Shown: piece by piece, positions 1-8,117 of the stretch
Numbering within the stretch: the first letter of the stretch is position 1
Layout: every line of letters begins with the position of its first letter
DNA from: a virus
Strand: one strand, 5' to 3'
Length of the DNA: 23,894 bases
IMG/VR virus record: IMGVR_UViG_3300038760_000037
Span: 1-23,894 of that record
The notes under the pieces: model-generated
What the model saw: the letters and a program-made list of their open reading frames with translations, nothing else
Databases searched by the model: none
Told to the model about the DNA's origin: nothing
Position numbers and translations under genes: made by a program

Positions 1-128
1 GGCGTACAGGTGGCAATGAATCTAGCGGGGCTGGAGTCAATGAAGTGAGTCGGTCGGAGTTTGACCGAATGAACCAAGCGCAACGCGCAAACTTCGCCAA
101 AAACGGCGGTAAACTTAAAGACGATTAA
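1..128 (+). CDS. C-terminal end of a scaffold-like head protein (partial)
   Basis: Only the last 41 residues are in the window; the frame runs from base 3 to a TAA at 126-128. The tail is rich in Asn, Arg and Lys and contains SRSEFDRMNQAQRANFAKNGG. Short C-termini of this kind (a hydrophobic and charged helix, then a Gly-Lys-Asp end) are common in the protein encoded just before a phage coat gene, usually a scaffold or head-assembly protein. The position 12 bases before the coat gene is the main support. It could equally be another small structural protein; the start and most of the sequence lie outside the window. Confidence 0.5.
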   Translation, partial: RTGGNESSGAGVNEVSRSEFDRMNQAQRANFAKNGGKLKDD

Positions 129-140
129 AGGTAATCTCTC

Positions 141-1283
141 ATGGCTAATGTTCTAACTGACTTAGCGGCAGACATCTACAAGGCGGCAGACATTGTTGGC
201 CGTGAGCTTGTTGGTGTTATCCCTTCAGCAACAATTAACTCAGACGCAACTGCTCGTGCGGCACAGGGCGATACTATCCGCTCTTTCGCTACTCGTAATG
301 CGACTGTTACAACCGTTTCACCTTCAATGACTATCCCTGAAGGCACAGACCAAACTGTAGACAATAAGACAATGGCTCTTAGCACTACAGCTTCTGTTCA
401 GATTCCGTGGACAGGCGAAGATATGAAGCACGTTAACAATGGCGCAGGCTTTGAAACTATCTACGGTGACCAGATTCAGCAAGCTATGCGCGCTATCTCT
501 AACCAAATCGAAGCTGAAGTTGCTGCGGATGTAGCTAAGAATGCTTCACGCGCTTTCGGTACTGCGGGAACTACTCCTTTTGCTAGTAACTTTGCGGAAG
601 TTGCTGAGATTCGCCAGATTCTCGTAGATAACGGTATGCCTTCAAATGACGGTATGGCTTCTATTGTAATGAACAGCGTTGCGGGTACTAACCTGCGTCA
701 GCTCGCTTCACTACAGTCAGTCAATACTGCGGGTTCTAGCGACCTGCTCCGTCAAGGCACTTTGCTCGACCTCCAAGGCTTAATGATTAAAGAGTCTGCG
801 GGTATTGCAAGCCACACCAAAGGCACTGGCGCAAGCTACATCACTGACGGCACTTACGCTGTTGGCGCTACTGCAATTACAGTTGACGGCGGTACTGGTA
901 CTATTCTCGCAGGTGATGTAATCACTTTCGCGGGTGATACTAACAAGTATGTCGTAACTGGCGCTCTTTCAGGTGGTGTTGTAACTATCGGTGCTACTGG
1001 TCTACGCGAAACTCTCGCTGATGGCGTTGCTCTGACTGTTGGCGATAGCTCTACTGCTAACATCGCTTTCCATAAAGCGGCTGTTGAAATCGGTATGCGT
1101 CCAATGGCACAGCCTGCCGGCGGTGACGCTGCGGTTGACCGTCTGACAGTACAAGACCCAGTTAGCGGTCTGGTATTTGAAGTAGCTGCATACAAAGGCT
1201 ACAACAAGGCAATGTTTGATGTGTCTTGCTTGTACGGCTACAAAGTATGGAAGCCTGACTTCGCTGCTGTACTTCTCGGCTAA
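141..1283 (+). CDS. Major capsid protein, P22 coat-like
   Basis: 380 residues. The N-terminus (MANVLTDLAADIYKAADIVG) and the segment with DTIRSFATR and IPEGTD match the pattern of P22-gp5-type coat proteins, which have the HK97 fold. Around residues 235-310 lies a Gly/Thr/Val-rich beta segment with the phrase AGDVITFAGD. It sits where P22 coat has its inserted I-domain, and the phrase parallels the RGDKISFAG of P22 as I recall it. The C-terminus returns to the core fold. The protein builds the icosahedral head shell. An AAAGG sequence lies about 9 bases before the ATG. A strong terminator follows directly, which should lower downstream transcription relative to this gene, as fits the most abundant virion protein. 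Confidence 0.9.
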   Translation: MANVLTDLAADIYKAADIVGRELVGVIPSATINSDATARAAQGDTIRSFATRNATVTTVSPSMTIPEGTDQTVDNKTMALSTTASVQIPWTGEDMKHVNNGAGFETIYGDQIQQAMRAISNQIEAEVAADVAKNASRAFGTAGTTPFASNFAEVAEIRQILVDNGMPSNDGMASIVMNSVAGTNLRQLASLQSVNTAGSSDLLRQGTLLDLQGLMIKESAGIASHTKGTGASYITDGTYAVGATAITVDGGTGTILAGDVITFAGDTNKYVVTGALSGGVVTIGATGLRETLADGVALTVGDSSTANIAFHKAAVEIGMRPMAQPAGGDAAVDRLTVQDPVSGLVFEVAAYKGYNKAMFDVSCLYGYKVWKPDFAAVLLG

Positions 1284-1290
1284 ACGGAAC

Positions 1291-1312
1291 GGGGGGCTTC
1301 GGCTCCCCTTTT
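1291..1312 (+). terminator. Intrinsic terminator or attenuator after the capsid gene
   Basis: G1291-C1297 pairs with G1302-C1308, closed by a UUCG tetraloop (1298-1301); one pair is G-U. A short T-run follows at 1309-1312. The hairpin starts 8 bases after the capsid stop. The head and tail genes continue on the same strand, so it probably works as a partial terminator or as a 3'-end stabiliser for the coat mRNA. Confidence 0.8.
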
Positions 1313-1329
1313 CCCTTTCTGGGGTTATC

Positions 1330-1611
1330 ATGGCAAAAGATTCAAGACTCACTCGTTTAGGTTTGGATAAGTACAACCAACCAAAGCGCACTCCTAATCA
1401 TCCGACCAAATCTCATGTTGTTGTCGCTAAAGAAGGCGATGAAATAAAAACGATTCGCTTCGGACAACAGGGAGTTTCAGGTTCACCTAAACGCGCTAAC
1501 GAAAGTAAAGCTGATGCTGCTCGCAGGGCTTCGTTTCAGGCAAGACACGCTGAAAACATAAAAAAAGGTAAGATGAGCGGCGCGTATTGGTCAAATAAAG
1601 TTAAGTGGTGA
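1330..1611 (+). CDS. Small conserved phage structural-region protein
   Basis: 93 residues from ATG 1330. The frame is open further upstream, but that part would run through the capsid end and the terminator, so the internal ATG is preferred. The protein is very basic, with the order LTRLGLDKYNQPKRTPNHPTKSH, then a KTIRFGQQG motif, then a Lys/Arg-rich helix ending in MSGAYWSNKVKW. I remember this arrangement as a recurrent small protein next to coat and connector genes in marine phages. The role is not known to me. The charge suggests contact with packaged DNA or acidic virion surfaces, which is inference. Confidence 0.75.
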   Translation: MAKDSRLTRLGLDKYNQPKRTPNHPTKSHVVVAKEGDEIKTIRFGQQGVSGSPKRANESKADAARRASFQARHAENIKKGKMSGAYWSNKVKW

Positions 1612-1615
1612 TTTT

Positions 1616-1657
1616 ATGTACAACAAAGGCAAGAAAAAGAAGCCGAAAGGCAAGTAG
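1616..1657 (+). CDS. Possible 13-residue Lys-rich peptide
   Basis: The reading frame MYNKGKKKKPKGK fills almost exactly the gap between the previous stop (1611) and the next start (1667). Eight of 13 residues are Lys. No convincing ribosome-binding site precedes it apart from possible coupling to the preceding stop. It may be a real micropeptide or simply a purine-rich spacer providing the ribosome-binding site of the next gene. Confidence 0.3.
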   Translation: MYNKGKKKKPKGK

Positions 1658-1666
1658 GGATATTAA

Positions 1667-2176
1667 ATGGCTACCTTGATTGTTGAAAATGGCTCTATTA
1701 TCGCAGGTGCTAACACCTATGTGACTATAGCTGAATACACAGCCTACGCTGAAGGCTTTGGCGTTACGGTTGAAGATACTAATGCTTTCAGAATACAGCT
1801 AATCAAAGCTGCCCAATATATCGCTAGTAAAGAATCTCAGTTAATGGGTGATATGGTAGAGCGTTATCAGCCGCTATCTTATCCACGAAACAATCTGACC
1901 GACTTGGATAACTTCAGTTGGCAGAATAACGAAATACCTACACTGGTGAAAAATTGCCAGATGTCGCTCGCACTAGACATACAAGCGGGTGAAGATTTAT
2001 ATAACCTTTCACAATCTGGCTCGGTAGGCATTAAGAGTGAAGAAGTGAAAGGCGCAGTTAAGGTTGAATATGCTGTAGCTGATAGCCAACGCATCGCTAG
2101 ACATTCACGCAGCCAATCATTGCTAGCTGCTCTTATGATTCGTGGCGGTCTTGGTATTCCGTTGGTGATGGGCTAA
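1667..2176 (+). CDS. Head-tail connector (adaptor), DnaT-like fold family
   Basis: 169 residues. The opening pattern (a short strand, then NGSIIAGANTYVTIAEYTAYAE) is the hallmark of the phage family usually named 'DnaT-like ssDNA-binding protein', which in virions acts as the adaptor below the portal. The middle has an AAQYIASKE helix and a YPR turn; the C-terminus has a second helical pair. The position directly after the coat genes and before the neck genes supports the adaptor role. The DnaT name comes from family annotation and should not be read as a replication function. The stop overlaps the next start (TAATG). Confidence 0.7.
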   Translation: MATLIVENGSIIAGANTYVTIAEYTAYAEGFGVTVEDTNAFRIQLIKAAQYIASKESQLMGDMVERYQPLSYPRNNLTDLDNFSWQNNEIPTLVKNCQMSLALDIQAGEDLYNLSQSGSVGIKSEEVKGAVKVEYAVADSQRIARHSRSQSLLAALMIRGGLGIPLVMG

Positions 2177-2535
2177 TGAGCGAAGCCTTCTATAACAGCA
2201 TGGCGGCGACAGCTTCTAAGCTGATTACAAAGTTTGGCGCTGTAGGTGAGATTAAACGCACCACAGGAGACTCTATAGACCCCGTGACAGGCACTGTAAC
2301 TGCGGGTACTACGGTTATCTATAGCCCAAATACAATCGTTCAGAAGTACGCTGACGAGCTTGTAGATGGTACTAGGATATTAAGCAGTGACCGAATGATT
2401 ATTTTAGATAATACTATTGAGCCTGTTTCTACTGATACTATAACCATTCGTGGTGCAAACTGGTCAATCGTATCAATCAAAGAGTCTAATCCTGCGGGTG
2501 TTCCGTTGGTTTATTTTGTACAGGCTAGACGATGA
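2176..2535 (+). CDS. Probable head-closure (stopper) protein
   Basis: 119 residues, mostly predicted beta strands: a GEIKRTTGDSIDPVTGTVTAG hairpin, a central TRILSSDRMIIL segment, and a C-terminal GANWSIVSIKESNPAG region. Length, beta content and position, second after the capsid module and just before a gp10-like neck protein, match head-closure proteins that seal the portal once DNA is in. No sequence motif proves this, so the assignment rests mainly on gene order. It starts inside the stop of the adaptor gene and overlaps the following gene by 4 bases (ATGA). Confidence 0.55.
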   Translation: MSEAFYNSMAATASKLITKFGAVGEIKRTTGDSIDPVTGTVTAGTTVIYSPNTIVQKYADELVDGTRILSSDRMIILDNTIEPVSTDTITIRGANWSIVSIKESNPAGVPLVYFVQARR

Positions 2536-2885
2536 TAATCAAAAACGCAGACGATATAGCCAAACGCGCTAACTCTACAGTCGATGAATTTGTTAGACAA
2601 ACATGGATATCATTATTTAGTGGAACTATTCGTGATACTCGCGTTGATACAGGTCGAATGAGAGATAACTGGCAGTGTACAGTTGGTTCTGCTGCTAAAG
2701 GTACTGTACCAATTTCTAGTGAAGCTGAAACCATATCTAATATGAAAAATAATATTGGCGGTGCAGGTGATACAACCTATCTGACTAACAATGTCCCTTA
2801 TGTTGGAGTCTGGGAAGAGCGCGATGGAATGGTCGCTAAAAACATTGCCAGAATAGAAACAAATATTAGGAAGTTTGCAAAATGA
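2532..2885 (+). CDS. Probable neck / tail-completion protein (gp10-like)
   Basis: 117 residues. It has an N-terminal amphipathic helix (about 1-35), then RVDTGRMRDNWQ, a typical 'D-T-G-x-L/M-R-x-S/N-W' turn of HK97-gp10-type proteins. Near residues 85-97 comes NNVPYVGVWEERDGMV, matching the usual 'PYA...E.G' segment of that family. The C-terminal helix has IARIETNIRKF. Proteins of this type join head and tail. It is translationally coupled on both sides by 4-base overlaps. Confidence 0.65.
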   Translation: MIIKNADDIAKRANSTVDEFVRQTWISLFSGTIRDTRVDTGRMRDNWQCTVGSAAKGTVPISSEAETISNMKNNIGGAGDTTYLTNNVPYVGVWEERDGMVAKNIARIETNIRKFAK

Positions 2886-3280
2886 GCATAAAAATTGACC
2901 AAGCATTCGTGCAGTCTTTTGTAGATGGCTCTTTTAGCATTCCAGTTAATTACGAAAATATGCCTTACACACCTGTATCGGGTACAGCGTATGCGGAGCT
3001 TATAAACATACCAAACCCTATAGATTCTATGACTCTCTCTGATATGAACGAGACAAGTGGAATTTTTAGAGTTATCTTGCGCTATCCTATAGACGGCGGG
3101 GCGATTGCTCCAAAGACTAAAGCAGAGGAAATTATGGCGCATTACCCAATTGGGAGTAGCGTTGCATATTCTGGACAATCTGCGACAATACGCTCAGTAA
3201 GCCGCCAAGCAGGAACCGTAATGGAAGCTTGGTACACAATTGTCGTTTCGATACGATATATTTCATTTATAACGAGGTGA
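2882..3280 (+). CDS. Tail terminator-like protein (DUF4128 type)
   Basis: 132 residues. The N-terminal helix (IKIDQAFVQSFVDG) is followed by PVNYENMPYTP, a strand with YAELINIPN, a central GIFRVILRYPI strand and an AEEIMAHYPIGSSV helix. This order is that of the DUF4128 / tail-terminator family (lambda gpU analogues), which cap the tail tube and set its junction with the head. The gene lies directly before the tube protein, where that function is normally encoded. Its ATG overlaps the previous stop. Confidence 0.7.
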   Translation: MSIKIDQAFVQSFVDGSFSIPVNYENMPYTPVSGTAYAELINIPNPIDSMTLSDMNETSGIFRVILRYPIDGGAIAPKTKAEEIMAHYPIGSSVAYSGQSATIRSVSRQAGTVMEAWYTIVVSIRYISFITR

Positions 3281-3283
3281 TTT

Positions 3284-3727
3284 ATGCCTGATACAGTACA
3301 GACCCTTGTCGAAACCACGATTGGTGTTTCGGCTTCTTTACCCGCAACTTTTGATGACGCAGGTTATGGCGCTCTTACTTTTACTACTGTTGGTCAAGTA
3401 ACTGATTGGACTCCTGGTGGTCAAGTGTACAATGTTGTAACGAGCAACCCTATTGCTCAACGCAGCACTGATAAGTACAAAGGTACTTTCAATAACGGCG
3501 CAGATTCAATTACGGTAAACCGTGATGATGACGATGCCGGACAAGTTCTTGTTCTCGCAGCTCTAGCAGCGGATACAGATTATTCTTTCGAGGTTACATA
3601 CCGAGACGGAACAATTGACTATTTCACTGGTAAGGTTGTTTCTTTTGACACTGTCGCTGGGGGCGCAGACTCAATAGTTCAAAGGACTATTAGTTTGGAG
3701 CGCACTCGTTCGACAGTTACTGCATAA
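3284..3727 (+). CDS. Major tail tube protein
   Basis: 147 residues, almost wholly beta and Thr/Val/Asp-rich. Segments include TTVGQVTDWTPGGQVYN near the N-terminus, a YKGTFNNG hairpin, and FTGKVVSFDTVAGGADSIVQ followed by a final strand ISLERTRSTV. Conserved 'F.G.V..' and C-terminal 'QRT.SLE.T' segments are typical of siphovirus tube subunits. GAGGTGA 4 bases before the ATG is a strong ribosome-binding site, fitting high expression. It lies between the tail terminator and the chaperones, the standard place for the tube gene. Confidence 0.75.
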   Translation: MPDTVQTLVETTIGVSASLPATFDDAGYGALTFTTVGQVTDWTPGGQVYNVVTSNPIAQRSTDKYKGTFNNGADSITVNRDDDDAGQVLVLAALAADTDYSFEVTYRDGTIDYFTGKVVSFDTVAGGADSIVQRTISLERTRSTVTA

Positions 3728-3738
3728 GGTAGCTCAGA

Positions 3739-4140
3739 ATGGATTTAGCGCAATTTGATTTGAAAGAAGCTGCGAACAGCGGCATTAGTGTTGACCTTGC
3801 TCACCCTATAACAGGTGAGACGCTTGAAGACGATAAAGGCAAAAGTATTAGCATTAAAATACTTGGGCGTGATTCGGCTAAATGGCAACAGGCTCAAAAA
3901 CGAAATGCCGCAAAAAACGCAAACAAGTATCGCAATGGCAAAGTGCCTGACGCTGAAGTCGAACGACAAGTTCGTGATTTATTAGCTGAATGCACAGTGT
4001 CTTGGTCGGGCATTGTATACAACGAAGAAGCTCTAAAGTGCAGTAAAGAGAATGCTTTGATGATATACGAAAAACGGTCATGGATTGCGGAGCAAATGTT
4101 GGAAGCTGCTGCTGATAGGGCTAACTACATTTTTACTTAA
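3739..4140 (+). CDS. Tail assembly chaperone, short (G-like) product
   Basis: 133 residues. The N-terminal half has beta strands (GISVDLAHPITGETL, SISIKILGRDS), then a basic linker with KRNAAKNANKYR and a C-terminal helical part ending in a ADRANYIF helix. The layout is that of lambda gpG-type chaperones located between tube and tape measure. The zero frame ends at TAA 4138-4140, while the -1 frame is open from 4125 and encodes a chaperone-like extension. I infer that a fraction of ribosomes shift at a T-run (4130-4134) to make a longer G-T protein that loads the tape measure. Confidence 0.7.
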   Translation: MDLAQFDLKEAANSGISVDLAHPITGETLEDDKGKSISIKILGRDSAKWQQAQKRNAAKNANKYRNGKVPDAEVERQVRDLLAECTVSWSGIVYNEEALKCSKENALMIYEKRSWIAEQMLEAAADRANYIFT

Positions 4141-4520
4141 GCCAGCTACTTGAAGATTATGTTCGCTACTGGGCTTGGCTCACTACGAACCAGAAAGGCG
4201 CTACGAAGGCACGAATTGAGTCGATTGTTGACCCAATTATGCCCGACATAGCGCCTTTTTCTTATGTCATAGACTTGCTTGCACAAATTGGACCGAGCGA
4301 AGTTACATGGCAGGAAATCAGTAGTTGGTGTGCGTTAACTGGAATAGAATTAAGCGCGTGGGAAAGTCACACGTTAAAAAGGCTTTCATCAATTTATACT
4401 TCTTGTGCTAGTAGATACCATGACAGTACATCGGTAGCACCCTACAAGCATATTGAAGCAGCCACGATAGATGACGATGCTATTAAACAGGCATTACGGA
4501 CAGGTAGTTTTAGGAAATAA
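4125..4520 (+). CDS. Tail assembly chaperone, frameshifted T-like extension
   Basis: This -1 frame is closed by stops at 4113-4124, then open until TAA 4518-4520. An internal ATG exists at 4239, but the 38 codons before it encode a coherent helical segment with SQLLEDYVRYWAWLTT and KGATKARIESIVDP. The real product is probably the fusion 3739-4134 plus 4134-4520, about 261 residues. After the shift, IF is followed directly by YLSQLLEDY. In lambda-like tails the T domain binds the tape measure, whose gene starts 3 bases after this stop. Independent translation from 4239 has no evident ribosome-binding site. Confidence 0.65.
   Translation, partial: LHFYLSQLLEDYVRYWAWLTTNQKGATKARIESIVDPIMPDIAPFSYVIDLLAQIGPSEVTWQEISSWCALTGIELSAWESHTLKRLSSIYTSCASRYHDSTSVAPYKHIEAATIDDDAIKQALRTGSFRK
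4130..4180 (+). promoter_or_regulatory. Candidate -1 ribosomal frameshift site with downstream stem
   Basis: In the zero frame the mRNA reads TAC ATT TTT ACT TAA. The TTT codon 4132-4134 can slip back one base onto TTT 4131-4133 with perfect pairing. This is not a full X-XXY-YYZ heptamer, so A-site re-pairing would be poor. Five bases on, A4140-C4146 can pair with G4173-T4180 (seven pairs, one bulged T), a suitable place for a stimulatory stem. The stop codon directly after the slip site may add a pause. Confidence 0.5.
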
Positions 4521-4522
4521 TT

Positions 4523-7500
4523 ATGGCGACTGATTTATATACCGTTGAGATACAAGCCAAATCCACAGGCATTGCGGAAGCTACTGCCCAAATGGAAAAA
4601 CTTGGCAATCAAAGCTCATTAGCCTCTAAAGCTGTGAAGTTGTTTGGTGCTGCTGCGGCAGGTCTCAGCGTTGGCGCTATTTTCCAAAAGATTACTCAAG
4701 ACACTATCGGCTTTACTAAATCAATTAGCGAGCTATCTGCTATTACTGGTGCTACTGGTAAAGACTTACAATTTTACGAAGAGCAAGCAGCGTTAATTGG
4801 TAAAACAACAACTCTATCTGCAAGCCAAGCGGCAGACGCATTTAAGCTAATCGCTAGTGCAAAGCCTGACCTACTTGCAAACAAAGAAGCGTTGGCTGCT
4901 GTTACAAAAGAAGCGGTCAAGTTAGCCGAAGCAGCAGGTATTGGTTTGGCTGATGCTGCGTCTACTGTCGGTATATCTCTTAACCAATTTGGCGCAGGTG
5001 CAGAAGAAGCTAGCCGTTTTGTGAATGTATTGGCAGCAGGTGCTAAAGAAGGTTCGTCCTCAATTACAGACACAGCGCAAGCGATGAAGAATGCGGGTGT
5101 TGCTGCGAGTTTGGCAGGTCTAAGTTTTGAAGAGGCTAATGTTGGCGTTCAGCTATTAGCTAAAGGCGGTCTATTTGCTGCTGAAGCGGGTACAGGCTTT
5201 AGGCAAGTGTTATTAAAGCTAGAAAACGAAGCTGATGATAGATTTAAACCTTCGATGGTTGGTCTTGCGGGTGCGCTAGAAAATCTTGCTGCTGAAAACA
5301 TGAATCTTACCGAACTAACTGATTTGTTTGGTGCTGAGGCAATGAAGTCTGCGGCTATTATGATTAATGGCTCACGAGATGCTAGAAAGCTAGAAAGGGC
5401 TATAACAGGCACAAGCATTGCAACTGATATGGCTGCAACGAACTTTGATAACATGACAGGCGATTTGCTAAGTCTTAATTCTGCTAACGAAGGTTTAGCG
5501 ATTACGATGGGTAAAATGCTAGAGCCTATTATTCGCAAAGTTATTAAAGCAACTACAGAATTTTCACGAAAAGTAGATGACTTTGTTAAGTCTGAAAAGT
5601 TTAATGATGTTCTAAAAGCTATGACTATTGGTGCTAAAACACTGGCGGCGATTCTTGTTGGTCAAATTGCTAGTGCATTAGCAGGAACGGTTATCGCATT
5701 TACATCTGCTGCAACAAGCGCAGGGTTAGCTTCTACTGCTGTTGGAATACTTAGGGGTGCGCTAACTTTATTAGGTGGTCCAATAGGCATTACTGTTACT
5801 GCACTCGTTGGGCTTTATGCAATTATGTCTAATGTGTTTGGATTTGACTTTGAGGATTTTAAAAGATATTTCAGCGCAACTTTTCAAGTTATATCTGGCT
5901 ATGTAACTTCATTCGCAACTGCTGTAACTGATAAATTTAAAGCAGTATTTGAATACTTATCAGGTTTATTTCAACCATATATAGATATTTATGTTTCAGC
6001 GTTTAATAAGATACTAGAAGTTGTTTCTGGATTCTTTACAAGTTTCACTAATGGCGCAACTACAGCAATAAATTTTGTTGTTACTGGTTTTAGTAATGGT
6101 TTTCTAAATGTTCGTCAGTTTATAGAAACCACAAAAATAAACATCGAAGCCTTTTACGAGACTATGAAGGTTAAGGCTACTTCGTTTTTTGAAAGTGAAG
6201 AAGAAACAGCTAGGAAGTTAGCTACGATAAACGAAAACAAAGCGACAAGTCTGCAAGCAGTTACAGATAAATATGCTGACATGGCTACAAAGCAAGTTAC
6301 TACTCGTGAAGAAACAGGGTTTTTAGATACTGCTTTTAGCGCACTTGATTCTACTGCAACAACAATATCTACAACTTTTGGCTCTTTTATTACTGAAGTA
6401 AAAAACACTGCTTCTGAAATGGAAACAGCTCAAACATCAACAGAAAATTATAGTGCGGCAATTATTTCTGCTAATACTTCTGTTGGAGTTCTTAAAACCT
6501 CTTTTCAAAACACAAATACAGACTTAAATACTTTAGGTGCTAATTTTGATTTAAGAACAAGTGAAACTGGCACTTTTAGTGTAGTAAGTGGCTCAATGTT
6601 AGCTATTGCGTCAAATACTGAATCTGTTGGCACAAAGATGGGAACTACTGGCACTGCAATTGGTGTTACACAAGCTGCAATGGACGGTTTGAAAACATCA
6701 ACAGACGATGCCGCAGATGCTATCGGTGGTGCTGACGGCTCTAAGGGTCTTACATTAGCTCAGAAAACTTTTCAAACTGCTGTAGAAAACACCCAGACTG
6801 CTTGGGCAACATTGATTAAAGATACTATTACAAACGGCAAATTAGACTTCGGCAGTTTCTTTGATACGGTTAAGTCTGGATTTATCACAATGGTTTCAGA
6901 GATAGCTTCTCAGAACATTACCAATGCCATATTTGGTCAAGGCGGTCTTTCTGGTTTCCTAAGTAATCTCACAAATGGTTTCGGTTCGATTATTAGTTCT
7001 ATCGCCTCTGGTCTTGGCGGCATTATTTCAAGTTTTGTTTCTCAACTAACTGGATTAAACATAGGCGGCACTGCTGCATCTACTGGAAGCGCTGCTGCTT
7101 CTGGCGCAGGCATGGCTGGGATTGGTTCAACTATAGCGGGAGCAATGGGTGCTGCGGGTCAATTTGTTTCTGGTGCTATGGGAACTGCTGTAGGAACAAC
7201 AGCAACATCTGTAGGTCCACCTACCGCTGCGGCTCTTGCGGGTTCAGGTTTTAAAGCCGGCTTAGCCACTATGGGTTCAAAAGCCTTAGCGTTTATGACC
7301 AACCCTCTTACGTTGGCTGTTTTAGGTACGCTTCTTGTTGCTAAAATGCTTGATAAAGGGGGAACCCCAACATCAACTGTTGGAATGACAATGGCTAAAA
7401 CTGGCGGCATGAGTGACGCTAATATATTCCAAACATCACCATTTGCTTCTGGCTTTGCACCGTTAGGCTTTAAACAAAACGGCACTAATTCAGAAGCAGA

Positions 7501-8116
7501 GCAAGCTATACAGCCGTTCCGTGATTTAGATATGACTTTAACCGAAATAGCTAAGTCGCTTGGCTACAACGTCAATTTGGCAGGTCATACTTTTAGCGGA
7601 TATGGCGTAGAAGGTACTGGTGCAGGAACTGTAATGGGTTCGTTTGTCGAAGAAGGCAAAATTAAAGGTACGCCGATTGAACGACAGATGGATAGATACG
7701 CTACGGAATGGGTTCACGCTGTAGGAGTAAGAAACGGTCTAAGCGCACAAGTTATTAGAGATATTCAAGGCAGCGGAACTTTTGAAGATGTCATATCTAA
7801 TTCAACTCGTATGCCAGTAGATAATGACACTTTTAATACTGCCACTGATAACTCTGCTACAACTCTAACTGTTGATGGTAGACATCAAAGTGGATTAGGT
7901 TCTGTGCCTTACGATGGTTACATTGCAGAGCTACACGCAGGTGAAAGAGTGCAAACTAGGGCTCAGGTAGCGGCTACTGACAGAATGTCCGGTGAAATGG
8001 TAGGATTGCGCAATAATTTGAACGAACTAATGTTAGTTGTTGCTAAAGCGGTAACAAAAACTGCTCGTATCGAAGACCGTTGGGACAAGAATGGCTTGCC
8101 GCCAGTGAGGGCATAG
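4523..8116 (+). CDS. Tail tape measure protein
   Basis: 1197 residues, the longest gene here, which sets tail length. Residues about 1-330 are helical with the phrase ATGKDLQFYEEQAALIGKTT, the core of the TP901-type tape-measure domain. Hydrophobic segments at about 370-440 (two or three stretches rich in Ala, Gly, Leu and Ile) may insert in the host membrane. The middle is a Thr/Ser-rich coiled region. About 750-830 has KTFQTAVENTQTAWATLIKD and FFDTVKSGFITMVSEIASQN, resembling the lambda-family tape-measure C-terminal domain. The end has VPYDGYIAELHAGERV, a widespread closing motif of these proteins. It follows the chaperones, as expected. Confidence 0.9.
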   Translation: MATDLYTVEIQAKSTGIAEATAQMEKLGNQSSLASKAVKLFGAAAAGLSVGAIFQKITQDTIGFTKSISELSAITGATGKDLQFYEEQAALIGKTTTLSASQAADAFKLIASAKPDLLANKEALAAVTKEAVKLAEAAGIGLADAASTVGISLNQFGAGAEEASRFVNVLAAGAKEGSSSITDTAQAMKNAGVAASLAGLSFEEANVGVQLLAKGGLFAAEAGTGFRQVLLKLENEADDRFKPSMVGLAGALENLAAENMNLTELTDLFGAEAMKSAAIMINGSRDARKLERAITGTSIATDMAATNFDNMTGDLLSLNSANEGLAITMGKMLEPIIRKVIKATTEFSRKVDDFVKSEKFNDVLKAMTIGAKTLAAILVGQIASALAGTVIAFTSAATSAGLASTAVGILRGALTLLGGPIGITVTALVGLYAIMSNVFGFDFEDFKRYFSATFQVISGYVTSFATAVTDKFKAVFEYLSGLFQPYIDIYVSAFNKILEVVSGFFTSFTNGATTAINFVVTGFSNGFLNVRQFIETTKINIEAFYETMKVKATSFFESEEETARKLATINENKATSLQAVTDKYADMATKQVTTREETGFLDTAFSALDSTATTISTTFGSFITEVKNTASEMETAQTSTENYSAAIISANTSVGVLKTSFQNTNTDLNTLGANFDLRTSETGTFSVVSGSMLAIASNTESVGTKMGTTGTAIGVTQAAMDGLKTSTDDAADAIGGADGSKGLTLAQKTFQTAVENTQTAWATLIKDTITNGKLDFGSFFDTVKSGFITMVSEIASQNITNAIFGQGGLSGFLSNLTNGFGSIISSIASGLGGIISSFVSQLTGLNIGGTAASTGSAAASGAGMAGIGSTIAGAMGAAGQFVSGAMGTAVGTTATSVGPPTAAALAGSGFKAGLATMGSKALAFMTNPLTLAVLGTLLVAKMLDKGGTPTSTVGMTMAKTGGMSDANIFQTSPFASGFAPLGFKQNGTNSEAEQAIQPFRDLDMTLTEIAKSLGYNVNLAGHTFSGYGVEGTGAGTVMGSFVEEGKIKGTPIERQMDRYATEWVHAVGVRNGLSAQVIRDIQGSGTFEDVISNSTRMPVDNDTFNTATDNSATTLTVDGRHQSGLGSVPYDGYIAELHAGERVQTRAQVAATDRMSGEMVGLRNNLNELMLVVAKAVTKTARIEDRWDKNGLPPVRA

Positions 8117-8117
8117 A

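Noticed and set aside
4774-5538. Minus-strand open frames inside the tape measure gene
   Set aside because: They are shadows of Ala/Ser-rich codons, with no ribosome-binding site and no protein-like features. The same holds for the minus frames at 854, 6154, 7159 and 9148.
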